From Thermoplasmatales archaeon (GTDB taxonomy: Archaea; Thermoplasmatota; JASEFT01; JAUWIS01): a stretch of DNA of 25,182 bases. Within the stretch, counting starts at the first letter, position 1; the number at the start of each line of letters is the position of its first letter. The notes under the pieces were generated by a model, which saw nothing but the letters and a program-made list of their open reading frames with translations, was not told the DNA's origin and did no database searches. This document shows positions 8,601 to 14,604 of this stretch, piece after piece. A program made the position numbers and the translations under genes. The stretch covers positions 1 to 25,182 of the forward strand of contig JASEEW010000005.1 in the NCBI GenBank assembly GCA_030019485.1. Reading direction: 5' to 3'.

Positions 8601-9682
8601 CAAATGATAATGCATTAAACTACAAGGATTATAACATCACACCAGAAGCAGTGTGCGCCTACGATAACATAACACCAGAATCAAAAGTTAATCCTGTTGA
8701 CTACTGGCAGAACAGCTCAACATTTGTTGTTACAGCAAGCGCATCTGACAACATAAGCGGTGTGTCATGGGTTGAATTGTATTATAATTACAGTGCAGAT
8801 AATTCTACAGGTTGGTCTGGTTGGGCTTTGTTTGGCACAAACGATACAACTTCACCATATGAGTGGTCATTTAATGCACCAAATGGCAATGGGTATTATC
8901 AGTTTTATTCTATTGCAGTAGATAATGCGACCAACATAGAACCTGTTCCTGATACCTATGACATAATATGTGGTGTGGATACTGCAAAGCCGATTGTATC
9001 AAATATAACACCAATTCAGTACATCTCAAATCTCACACCGCTTATCAGCGCAAATATAACAGACATTATCTCGGGTGTTAACGCATCATCTATAGTTCTA
9101 ATTGTAAACGGAACGGATGTTACAAGCAGTGCAACAATTGCGCAGATAGATAATGGGTACAACATAACCTACACACCAGCAGCATTATTTGATGACGGAC
9201 AAACAGTTAATGTGACGATAAATGCATCAGATAACGCAGGCAATAGTCTACCTTATTCATGGTCATTTACTGTTGATGTATCACCCCCAGAGTTAGCAAT
9301 ATTAACACTGTTAGATGGCACAAATGTAACATCTCCTGATGTATGGTTCAATGGCTCATGTTCTGATAGTATTTCAGGCGTACAATATGTTGAAATTAAT
9401 ATTACCTATACAGATAACGGCAGTGTTGTTCGTCCCTGGACAAACACAACCCTTGCATCCAATTATACATGGTGGGATTATCTGTTCACACTACCTCTTG
9501 AGGCAAATTATACAATCGTCGTAAAGGTTGTTGATAACGCATCAAATATTCAAACAGCAACAATCAACATATCTTACAGCTCAGCAAAAAAATATTTTTC
9601 AGATTCTATATCACCACATAAAACAATAAGTTTCTTCAAGACAGAAACCAAGATAGAAATATCTCTGAGGGAAGAAATATGA
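5675..9682 (+). CDS. Platform protein (T2SSF) fused to about seven extracellular Ig-like domains
   Basis: 1335 residues in one uninterrupted frame, starting 4 nt after the first platform gene. Residues 1-345 hold about nine to ten hydrophobic segments. Residues about 352-455 are a second T2SSF domain (FPDFLRDLAEYWRGGLSMS, then GLVNRSVSLIEEADKAGGK). Membrane helices follow at about 469-492, 515-539 and 553-572. After that the chain is wholly soluble. Five related repeats of about 100 residues begin at about 583, 689, 802, 907 and 1006, each opening with a YWQ or PYW motif, then a TASASD-like strand, a YYSFRA/YRYS W..W strand and a GYYEFYS.A.D.A.N strand. Two more divergent Ig-like domains occupy about 1105-1206 and 1207-1300. 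There are many N-X-S/T sequons in this half, as expected outside the cell. Fusion of a platform protein to a long Ig-like stalk is the notable feature. The C-terminus has no anchor. Confidence 0.9.
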   Translation: MFDTKSRTKWLIVFILLAVATASCGFAFQLISIPWSASCFFCASALLVIVISYFGRIIMEKEPAPREPFSKSTLNTATFALSTLWIETIIFFIVSLILKFLNLAVFVIEYIFGVLFFVTIITEIFTIFAYTKGYTRLKTTTKTIPIILAISNTVTAALSILVASDILLPSLNWGFVFSFSIFVTAPCIARYLEMPKIRETIVVMPKEAVFKGKAVIYLTLGLALPFIIFPVCYFIIQPVETGFIEWWHIATILLAVLEICTARVIYTQLKKMEKTRVIKLRSFEKPMRIGIAAASVLTGVLSLLLYIYSSVTKTGIAFEKGNISFLSVSILCFVGPFPFYEYFRFRKIDKMEEKFPDFLRDLAEYWRGGLSMSTAVGTLAKGEYGALTGEVKKMATQISWGVSFHQVLRMLNERIGSGLVNRSVSLIEEADKAGGKISDVLVTASNDAREIKWLQLERKRNTSTYMMIVYVSFFVYLGIVGVMAALFIPAITGSTKEITGGGGSIGGVSVSSINVPLMVFLFFCSAVVQGIGNGIVGGLMSEGKIVSGLRHAFIMVLVGWLVFAGAIYPIAVDLAQPGSSVEHISYWQKEPSFDITVSASDKMPGSGMDSVELFYRYSEDNYTWGNWSSYGAPDEEAPWKFKFDTKTAGGDGHYEFCSVATDVAGNTENRPVRADAKCGVDSTAPKTTINEISHYWQTENITFTAETSDKYTGINSTTLYYSFRANNATGTSWTDWISLGTYNVSNISSPRYSVDHQWNFNWTNGEGIYRFKAESIDCIDNKEQEKIDIELGYDLTPPNSTVAAMPSYWQSETFNVPYTASDNVDLKSITLHYRYSSNNINWTTWASWSGLDVHSTSVTGNFSFTATKEGYYEFRTTATDSANNKETKTITSEGKTGYDVTIPSSSVNAMPYWTNTSTTITISTYDDISDIKNVTLWYRLTWWEECIPFGVDENPPWEWVFDFPNGVGYYEFYSTANDNALNYKDYNITPEAVCAYDNITPESKVNPVDYWQNSSTFVVTASASDNISGVSWVELYYNYSADNSTGWSGWALFGTNDTTSPYEWSFNAPNGNGYYQFYSIAVDNATNIEPVPDTYDIICGVDTAKPIVSNITPIQYISNLTPLISANITDIISGVNASSIVLIVNGTDVTSSATIAQIDNGYNITYTPAALFDDGQTVNVTINASDNAGNSLPYSWSFTVDVSPPELAILTLLDGTNVTSPDVWFNGSCSDSISGVQYVEINITYTDNGSVVRPWTNTTLASNYTWWDYLFTLPLEANYTIVVKVVDNASNIQTATINISYSSAKKYFSDSISPHKTISFFKTETKIEISLREEI

Positions 9683-10119
9683 ATCAACAAAATGCTCAGG
9701 TACACGTCATAGAGATGATTTCTGCAGTAATCCTGTTTATAGGTGTGCTCCTGTTTGTTTCCTCTTTCTCAGCACCACCCCAGGAGCCAGGGTATTCACT
9801 TACCCAGCTGAAAACACTGGGCGATGACTCATTGAGAGCACTGGATAACATCCCAACTAATGATGGGTTATACCACAACAGCACACTTGTGAAATACATA
9901 GCAAAAAATGACATAACAAACCTTACAAAATTTTTGAACCTATCACTACCTGAAACAGTATCATACAATATATATCTAAAAACCATTTCTGAAAGAAGCT
10001 CTATCTATTATATGGGCACACCAACAGGTGAAACCGCAGTAGCTCACAGAATCATTGTTTATGATGGAAATGCATATGATGTTGAACTGTTAATGTGGTA
10101 TGAGCCCAGGTTATCTTGA
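9679..10119 (+). CDS. Pilin-like (pseudopilin) protein
   Basis: 146 residues with an ATGA overlap with the platform-Ig gene and a GAGGG sequence (9668-9672) upstream. The N-terminus is MNQQNAQVHVIEMIS followed by about 17 hydrophobic residues (to about 30), with a Glu just before the hydrophobic run, as in type IV pilins. The rest is soluble with several sequons (NST, NLT, NLS). No Lys/Arg processing site precedes the helix, so cleavage is uncertain. Its placement as the last gene of the secretion operon supports a minor pilin or pseudopilin role. Its 3' end overlaps the convergent zinc-ribbon gene by 9 nt. Confidence 0.75.
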   Translation: MNQQNAQVHVIEMISAVILFIGVLLFVSSFSAPPQEPGYSLTQLKTLGDDSLRALDNIPTNDGLYHNSTLVKYIAKNDITNLTKFLNLSLPETVSYNIYLKTISERSSIYYMGTPTGETAVAHRIIVYDGNAYDVELLMWYEPRLS

Positions 10120-10383
10120 CTTGTAAACATAACCGCATTTTTTGCACTCAACCTCATCCCCAAATAATGGAGAGTATTCTGTGAAACCGCATACAGGGCA
10201 GATATTCTGTTTTTTCTCCAGATGACCTTTTCCTTTAACAAATATGTGCCTGCAGCTGATACACTCCATGTAATCATCAAAAAGAGGTCTGCCTTTGCTG
10301 CCGCATAATGGGCAGGCATCCTCCGGGGGGTCAGGAGCATCATGAAACACTGTGTTTTCCTCTTTTTTCTTTTTCCTAAACAT
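10111..10383 (-). CDS. Small tandem zinc-ribbon protein
   Basis: 90 residues if started at ATG 10383 (MFRKKKKEE), which has an AAGGATGAT sequence a few bases upstream; ATG 10392 is the alternative. A longer frame upstream runs through the tRNA and is not credible. Two similar zinc ribbons are visible: CPLCG...CISC and CPVCG...CKKC, each with a (P)LF-(G)D(D)-E/Y-x-C core (LFDDYMEC, LFGDEVEC), so they look like an internal duplication. The basic N-terminus and zinc ribbons suggest a nucleic acid- or protein-binding role. No known family is recognised. It ends convergent with, and overlapping, the pilin-like gene. Confidence 0.65.
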   Translation of the reverse strand: MFRKKKKEENTVFHDAPDPPEDACPLCGSKGRPLFDDYMECISCRHIFVKGKGHLEKKQNICPVCGFTEYSPLFGDEVECKKCGYVYKSR

Positions 10384-10419
10384 TTTAATCATCCTTTTTC
10401 GAGATATGGGAATACTTCG

Positions 10420-10480
10420 GAATTTGCTATCACAAATTCCTCGTATTTTCAAATTGTTCGCCTTACTCACAATTTGAAAA
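10420..10480. repeat. Pair of adjacent hairpins downstream of tRNA-Val
   Basis: Two perfect stems lie in the gap between tRNA-Val and the small zinc-ribbon gene. The first is GGAATTTG/CAAATTCC (10420-10441). The second has arms TTTTCAAATTGT and ACAATTTGAAAA with an 11-nt loop (about 10446-10480). They could fold in the tRNA trailer or act as a 3' structure. The layout CGGAA-hairpin-TTCCT-3 nt-AT-hairpin resembles the elements at 14654-14714 and 20818-20877. Confidence 0.5.
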
Positions 10481-10481
10481 A

Positions 10482-10592
10482 TGGGCTGGGGCGGAATTGA
10501 ACCGCCGACCACCGCGTTGTAAGCGCGGTATCATTTGTGGGCATCACCATACGGCATGCCGAAGGTGATATTAACCACTAGACCACCAGCCC
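10482..10592 (-). tRNA. tRNA-Val (anticodon TAC) with a 38-nt D-loop intron
   Basis: On the - strand: acceptor GGGCTGG/CCAGCCC (10592-10586 with 10489-10483), discriminator A (10482), T8, anticodon stem CCGCG/CGCGG with loop CTTACAA (anticodon TAC at 10521-10519), variable loop TGGTC, and T arm GGCGG-TTCAATT-CCGCC. Without the insert the mature molecule is 73 nt; CCA is not encoded. Between D-loop GTGGTT and ATGATA there is a 38-nt insert. Exon 1 is 10592-10573, the intron 10572-10535 and exon 2 10534-10482. The charged amino acid is assigned from the anticodon. A TATA-like sequence near 10641-10648 could drive it. Confidence 0.92.
10535..10572 (-). other. tRNA intron at a non-canonical D-loop position
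   Basis: The insert begins AATATCACC and ends CCCACAA. It fits a bulge-helix-bulge target of the archaeal tRNA splicing endonuclease. Exon GTGG pairs with intron CCAC (4-bp central helix), the 5' bulge is TTA and the 3' bulge is AAA, and intron ATCACC pairs with GGTGAT around a CGGCATGCCG palindrome. The inner side of the 5' bulge has one A/C mismatch and a T/G pair, so the motif is slightly relaxed. Cutting between the second and third bulge bases gives exactly the 73-nt tRNA. Confidence 0.85.
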
Positions 10593-10712
10593 ACCACCCT
10601 GTCGGGTTTTATGGTTTAACATGGGTATGGTTGTTCCTGATTAATATTTTTTCTCACTCGTTTTTGTTGTACCTTGCTTTTGTGCATTCTAAGATATATT
10701 GCGAGCCTGATT

Positions 10713-11420
10713 TTAGCCTTTAGAGTCATATAATCGACCACAGCATTTCTTGTACTTTTTACCGCTACCACAAGGACAGGGTTCGTTTCTGCCTATCTTT
10801 TTGCGTTTTGGTTTTTTAGCATTTTCCGAACCAGCATCTATGTTTGCAATTTTTTCCAACATGAATTTTTCCACTTCCTTTTCGTCAGTTACATCAACCC
10901 CTTCAATCAATGCGAGTTGATGCAGGTTTTGAGCCAACATGAAAAAGTTCATTTTTTTCTCATTTGTTATGTCTACTCCTGCATCTTTTGCAGCCATGAC
11001 AAATGATTTTGCTGGTCCCCAGTTGTTGGAGTCAGATGCATTCTTTATAATTTGCTCATCAATCTCTTTGACCTTTTCCGCAAGATTTAATGCGTTTCTT
11101 AGCAATCCTTTTTCTTCTACAAATGCAAAGAATGCAGACAATACTGGAGCAATCGACTTGAAGTAAGACATATCTGCAGAAATTTTTCTTGGCAGGGTGT
11201 CCAGACAGCATTCTTCAAGTTCATCCTCATCCCATTCTTCAGGAGACAATCCATGATAAGAGTACATATATTCAGTGAAAGACATAACTACAAACCCTGA
11301 CTCTTGTTTTTGCTCCTCAGTCAATGCTTCATAGCGCTGACTCTTAGAAAACTCAATGCGCCATTCATAAACTCTATCGAGAATTTCTTCCAGTTCTTCA
11401 TCTGAATATTCATCTACCAT
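10713..11420 (-). CDS. SEC-C motif protein (cassette-like gene)
   Basis: 235 residues, starting at ATG 11420 with a good GAGGTGG ribosome site 4 nt upstream. The first 200 residues are acidic and mostly helical. The last 30 carry a basic linker and the SEC-C zinc motif (GRNEPCPCGSGKKYKKCCG, about 211-229), as at the end of SecA and in many small proteins of unclear function. The N-terminal part is not a family I can name; UPF0149-like architecture is possible. It is the last gene of the accessory block, next to tRNA-Val, and is preceded by a truncated attC-like palindrome. Confidence 0.85.
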   Translation of the reverse strand: MVDEYSDEELEEILDRVYEWRIEFSKSQRYEALTEEQKQESGFVVMSFTEYMYSYHGLSPEEWDEDELEECCLDTLPRKISADMSYFKSIAPVLSAFFAFVEEKGLLRNALNLAEKVKEIDEQIIKNASDSNNWGPAKSFVMAAKDAGVDITNEKKMNFFMLAQNLHQLALIEGVDVTDEKEVEKFMLEKIANIDAGSENAKKPKRKKIGRNEPCPCGSGKKYKKCCGRLYDSKG

Positions 11421-11439
11421 GTTACCACCTCATAATTTT

Positions 11440-11494
11440 TTGGTGAGGAATTTGGGTGAGGGTGTAAGCCCGAACCGCCTACACCGTGTTATGC
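11440..11494 (-). repeat. attC-like site, right half lost
   Basis: On the - strand, GCATAAC (11494-11488) is followed by the stem GGTGTAGGC/GCTTACACC (one G-T pair) with a GGTTCG loop segment, then CACCCAAATT, an internal motif shared with the site at 13387-13475 (the site at 12091-12174 has CCCAAATT). The matching 3' arm and terminal GTT box are absent before the SEC-C gene, so the site looks truncated. It begins 18 nt after the stop of the 69-residue zinc-ribbon gene. Confidence 0.45.
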
Positions 11495-11512
11495 GATGTA
11501 GATGTATAATGT

Positions 11513-11722
11513 TTATCTGAGTTCTGAGATATAAACTGCTGATAATTGAGTCTGTCCAAGTTCAGTTAATTCTACATCATCCATAGACAAAACACCACAT
11601 TTAGGACATACGATGCTTTTTTCAAAATGTGGACGTTTACTTTCAATTGGAAAGGTAATTTTACCCACCTCGCAATCGAAATATTCCCCACACTTCTTAC
11701 ACTTGAAATGAAGTTCTGTCAT
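11513..11722 (-). CDS. Small zinc-ribbon protein (69 residues)
   Basis: Complete small protein with two Cys pairs, CKKC (about 8-11) and CPKC (about 39-42), enough for one zinc ribbon, and a C-terminal acidic segment (MDDVELTEL). It lies 30 nt downstream of a second zinc-rich gene and 18 nt before an attC-like inverse core, so it fits as the last gene of one cassette. Function is unknown; binding of nucleic acid or protein through zinc is an inference. Confidence 0.75.
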   Translation of the reverse strand: MTELHFKCKKCGEYFDCEVGKITFPIESKRPHFEKSIVCPKCGVLSMDDVELTELGQTQLSAVYISELR

Positions 11723-11752
11723 ATTATATTAACCTGCCATTTTTCTTTCTTT

Positions 11753-12067
11753 TCATAGTTCAAGACCTCCACATTTTTCACACAAATACTTCCCCTTAAA
11801 CACACTATATCCATCTTCACCCAGTCTGATAATTCTTTTGCACTTTGCGCACTTTGTCGGCTTATACTTAGGAGGATTCGCAAGTTTCTCAAAATTATAC
11901 TCGTTAGTTCCATACCACACATACATTTCAGTTTCAAAATCCTTCCTACATTTTTGGCATTCTTTCCAATCACCCCTATGCCCCTCATGGTGATGATACG
12001 AACAAAGTGTATATCTGTCATGGTTTCGATAGCAGCTATTTCGAGCATAAGAAAAAAAATAATTTTT
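11753..12067 (-). pseudogene. Zinc-binding protein without a visible start codon
   Basis: This frame is open from a TAG at 12070-12068 to a TGA at 11755-11753 (104 codons). It contains an orderly set of Cys/His pairs: SCYRNHDRYTLC, YHHHEGHRGDWKECQKC, PTKCAKC and YLCEKC, with an MYVWYGTNEYNF segment between them. That spacing is too regular for chance, so this is the coding frame, not the longer frame of 12108-11719. No ATG, GTG or TTG occurs before the ATG at 11926, which would leave only 57 residues and lose the first Cys/His cluster. The 5' end therefore seems truncated or frameshifted just after the attC-like site at 12091-12174, or a sequencing error is present (a run of eight T lies nearby). 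Confidence 0.6.
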
Positions 12068-12090
12068 CTATGTAAGAGTGAGACAATTTC

Positions 12091-12174
12091 ATATAACGGC
12101 TGACGCATATCTGAAGTTCGCCGATAGGCGAATTTGGGCGAAGCGTAGCGTAGCCAGATATACGTCTGTTATAT
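12091..12174 (-). repeat. attC-like recombination site (complete)
   Basis: On the - strand: ATATAAC (12174-12168), one A, then GACGTATATCTG pairing with CAGATATGCGTC (one G-T pair), then AGCC and GTTATAT (12097-12091). The centre holds CCCAAATT, a CGCC...GGCG hairpin and AACTTC. The outer boxes are exact complements. Layout and centre match the site at 13387-13475. It separates the SAM-like gene from the zinc-ribbon gene pair. Confidence 0.6.
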
Positions 12175-12299
12175 GAGCGAGCGAAGCGAGGACGAGGGAG
12201 CGACAGCGACCGAAGAGTCATGGAGGAAAAGAGGCTCATAGAGAGCCGCCATTTGGTGGTTTCTTTCTAAATTTGGTATTGTGCAATCGTTCAAGTTGT
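12175..12299. other. Non-coding, GC-richer spacer before an attC-like site
   Basis: This gap follows the SAM-like gene. It holds the palindromic run GAGCGAGCGAAGCGAGGACG (from about 12175) and a locally higher GC content than its surroundings. I see no gene. It may be remnant cassette sequence. Confidence 0.4.
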
Positions 12300-12710
12300 T
12301 CACTTCCCAAGTATCTTTTTGTTATGTATTCCCTTCTTTTCTTTTAAGAATAAAAAGAATTTCTTTATGGAAACTGGTATTCTTTCGATACCTTGACCAC
12401 CCCAAACTTTACGTTTATACCATTGCTTGAAATAAGTGTTTACAATTCCCCTTGTTACTTCGGAATAATCCCATACATCAGTCTGGCGTGCGAGAAATTC
12501 ATTGAATATATGGATTACTTGATAATATGAGTTTGCTGTTCTCTCAGATAGACCTTTTTCATCTACGAGATAGTCATAGAACTCATCCAAAATCGCCTCA
12601 CATTTGTCAACAAAAGGCTTTCGTTTTTCTTCAGCCTTTTTCAACATTTCAAGATATTCCTCTATTTTGTCTCCAGGAATTACTACTTTGCCTGTATAGA
12701 CTTTTGGCAT
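12300..12710 (-). CDS. SAM-like (phage integrase N-terminal-type) DNA-binding protein
   Basis: 136 residues. The fold signature is that of the core-binding (SAM-like) domain of tyrosine recombinases: FYDYLVDEKGLSERTANSYY (about 45-64), then VIHIFNEFLARQTD and a final IPVSIKKFFLFLKEKKGI segment. The catalytic domain with its Arg/His/Tyr residues is absent, so this is not an active integrase. Such stand-alone domains occur beside pRiA4b ORF-3-like proteins, as here (62 nt downstream of that gene). The start is ATG 12710 (MPKVYTG). Its role is unknown; I infer DNA binding. Confidence 0.75.
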   Translation of the reverse strand: MPKVYTGKVVIPGDKIEEYLEMLKKAEEKRKPFVDKCEAILDEFYDYLVDEKGLSERTANSYYQVIHIFNEFLARQTDVWDYSEVTRGIVNTYFKQWYKRKVWGGQGIERIPVSIKKFFLFLKEKKGIHNKKILGK

Positions 12711-12772
12711 TTTTTCACATCCAATTTTTCAGATACTTCATTTGTCAGCACATCCCAATACATTGCTCCACA

Positions 12773-13318
12773 TCAAGATTCCTCCGCATCCACATCCTCA
12801 TCAAGATCCGGATATTGAGGTGGGCTTTCGCTCACGCGTTTTATTATTTTTTGATATTTCCCGCTCTTTGATCGATCGGCGATATCAACCACATTGATCT
12901 GGTGAAGCCAGTCGTCCCCAAAGTCAAACCGATAGCCGAACGCTCGATCCACCTTTAATCCTAGTGATTCAATTGTTGTTTTGGTAACATCACCTTCGTT
13001 CTCGTCGTCTCCAAACCCTGACCTATCAACGGGAAGAGAATAAATCTCTGAGCGATCATGAGGACCCTTCCCTAAAATAAACTCATAAAGATGTTCCTCC
13101 CAACGGTCAAAAGCCTCAAAAATGATGCGATGAAGGTCCTGTAAAGTCTGATTTCCCTTAATCTGAACCGTACGAGATATTTCTTTACCCTCAAATTCCT
13201 TCGTTACTGGTCCTCCAATTAGAAAGACATCTAGCATATAAACCTTATCCGACCCTTTCACAGATTTAATTGGCTTTACTTTTGATTTCTGACGGGTGGC
13301 ACAGCCTCCTCTTGTCAT
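12773..13318 (-). CDS. Plasmid pRiA4b ORF-3-like family protein
   Basis: 181 residues from ATG 13318, preceded by GGGAG. From about residue 27 the sequence follows the pRiA4b ORF-3 (IS1096 TnpR-like) pattern: strands YMLDVFLIGG, then TLQDLHRIIFEAFDRWEEHLYEF, SLGLKVDRAFGYRFDFGDDWLH and an acidic tail. The family is common on mobile elements and in cassettes, and its biochemical function is not established. It follows an attC-like site and probably shares a cassette with the SAM-like gene 62 nt downstream, since no palindrome separates them. Residue 27 (YMLDV) is an alternative start. Confidence 0.82.
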   Translation of the reverse strand: MTRGGCATRQKSKVKPIKSVKGSDKVYMLDVFLIGGPVTKEFEGKEISRTVQIKGNQTLQDLHRIIFEAFDRWEEHLYEFILGKGPHDRSEIYSLPVDRSGFGDDENEGDVTKTTIESLGLKVDRAFGYRFDFGDDWLHQINVVDIADRSKSGKYQKIIKRVSESPPQYPDLDEDVDAEES

Positions 13319-13386
13319 ACTCCCACATCCCCTTCATTGTATTTCAATTATTTCTTAACCACCAAACGTTCTTCCTCCATGATTGC

Positions 13387-13475
13387 GTATAACGGTTCCA
13401 GCATAAAAGAAGTTTTTGCGAAGCAAAAATTTGGGTGAGTGCCGTAAGGCACGAACCTTTTATGCTGTGTTAGGC
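13387..13475 (-). repeat. attC-like recombination site (complete)
   Basis: On the - strand: GCCTAAC (13475-13469), one A, arm CAGCATAAAAG, then a centre with GGTTCG, a GTGCC/GGCAC hairpin, CACCCAAATT, a TTTTTGC/GCAAAAA hairpin and ACTTC, then arm CTTTTATGCTG, GAACC and GTTATAC (13393-13387). The 11-bp arms are perfect. GCCTAAC is the exact complement of the GTTAGGC that opens this cassette at 14611-14605, as expected for one integron cassette. It starts 15 nt after the nuclease gene. Confidence 0.65.
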
Positions 13476-13490
13476 GAAGGCGCAGATTTT

Positions 13491-14579
13491 TCATTTCAAT
13501 TTCTCCAGTTTAGGCTGAAGTAAATTGTAAAATACCCTCATCTTCTCTACAGCCCATTTTTTTAATTCGTCGGTCATTTCACCTTCATTCCTTTCAAAAT
13601 ACAGTCTTGCCCAAGTTTTACCCCAATCCTCTTGAATAATGACTTTTTCTCCTGTTTCTTTTTCAATTTCATTCTTTGAATCTTCTATCTTCTTGAGCAA
13701 ACTTTTATTAGCCTCCTTATCTCCCTTTTCAAAATGCAACTCAACCCCAAAACTACTTCTGGGACGTCCATGGAATACCCATTCAAAGTGAACTCCGCTT
13801 ATTCCAGTTGCTATTTGATAATATGGCGAAGGTCTTGGTTCGTGTAAAGAAATAGGGATATTTTCCTTAATGGCGTGGGCTAATTCCTGATAGAACTTCC
13901 GATACTCCTCTTGCGTACGTGTAAGAGTTTTTTCAATGCTCTCTTTCCTTTCGGATCTGATAATATATTCTTCTGCTTCCGGTAGAGGAATCAGAATAGA
14001 GGAAACGAGCCCAATTCTATCATCATCAATTTTGTGAGGAGTCAACTTGATACAAGATATATCTATGCCAAACTTTCTCAACCACAACACAGAGGCAGTT
14101 ACCTCGGGTTTGAAGTCTTTTGCCACGAGCATAACCCTTGGTTTATCATCAAGTTCCTCAAAGTCGTCATTCTCAATAAAATCAAACATCTCCTTTTTAA
14201 TCTCTTCATTAGTATGCTTTTTACCTTTTTTATCAATATACTCTTTTCTAAGAGACGCTAGTTCATCTATAGTCAATGTTGAACAGTATGCCGCATATTT
14301 TATCGCTTGCAGTTCGACCTTTTTTTCGGTCTCTTCTCTTTTCAATTCCACAACGACCAATTTCCCATTTTTATCGAGAGCTAATATATCGAGTCTTTCC
14401 CTTGTCTTATCGAATTTATCGTATTCCGTAGTTATGATAAATAAATCCTCCCCCAACATTTCAGGAAAATCTACCACCCACCTTTCAAGGTCTCTCCTTT
14501 CCATGATTTCGTGTGTCCTAAAATCTGTTTCCTCGCTGGGTGAAAATTTCTTATTTTTCTTGTCGTAAATGTACAACAT
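13491..14579 (-). CDS. PD-(D/E)XK nuclease-like protein with DUF4268-like C-terminus
   Basis: 362 residues, starting at ATG 14579 after a strong GGAGGAG site. Residues about 30-125 resemble the NucS/DUF91 and restriction-endonuclease-like fold: RERLDILALDKNGKLVVVELKR (about 60-81) supplies the D...ExK catalytic pattern (Asp in LDIL, Glu and Lys in VELKR). Residues about 225-362 resemble DUF4268 (FYQELAHAI... SFGVELHFEKGDKEANKSLLKKI ... FYNLLQPKLEKL), a domain often joined to nuclease-like modules in defence or DNA-repair proteins. The substrate is unknown. It lies directly after a GTTAGGC core box and is followed within 15 nt by an attC-like site, so it looks like a single-gene cassette. Confidence 0.82.
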   Translation of the reverse strand: MLYIYDKKNKKFSPSEETDFRTHEIMERRDLERWVVDFPEMLGEDLFIITTEYDKFDKTRERLDILALDKNGKLVVVELKREETEKKVELQAIKYAAYCSTLTIDELASLRKEYIDKKGKKHTNEEIKKEMFDFIENDDFEELDDKPRVMLVAKDFKPEVTASVLWLRKFGIDISCIKLTPHKIDDDRIGLVSSILIPLPEAEEYIIRSERKESIEKTLTRTQEEYRKFYQELAHAIKENIPISLHEPRPSPYYQIATGISGVHFEWVFHGRPRSSFGVELHFEKGDKEANKSLLKKIEDSKNEIEKETGEKVIIQEDWGKTWARLYFERNEGEMTDELKKWAVEKMRVFYNLLQPKLEKLK

Positions 14580-14604
14580 AGTGTTTCTCCTCCTTTGCGC
14601 TTTC

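Noticed and set aside
7428..8985. Possible CRISPR or DNA-level tandem repeat in the Ig-like region
   Set aside because: Similarity is at protein level with about 300-nt units and diverged DNA; no short identical repeats with spacers are present.
10482..10592. tRNA-Val as integration site for the accessory block
   Set aside because: Elements usually enter at a tRNA 3' end, but the block lies on the 5' side and I see no repeat of the 3' end on its far side.
10535..10723. Open frame of 62 codons on the + strand
   Set aside because: It runs antisense through tRNA-Val and has no ribosome site or recognisable features.
11719..12108. Open frame of 129 codons on the - strand covering the zinc-ribbon region
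   Set aside because: Its start lies inside the attC-like palindrome and its residues are unlike a folded protein, while the overlapping frame at 11753-12067 shows ordered Cys/His pairs.
12300..12710. SAM-like protein as the integrase of the cassette array
   Set aside because: It has only the N-terminal core-binding type domain; the catalytic Arg, His and Tyr region is missing.
14047..14568. Long open frame antisense to the nuclease-like gene
   Set aside because: Serine-rich shadow frame opposite a gene with clear motifs and a strong ribosome site.
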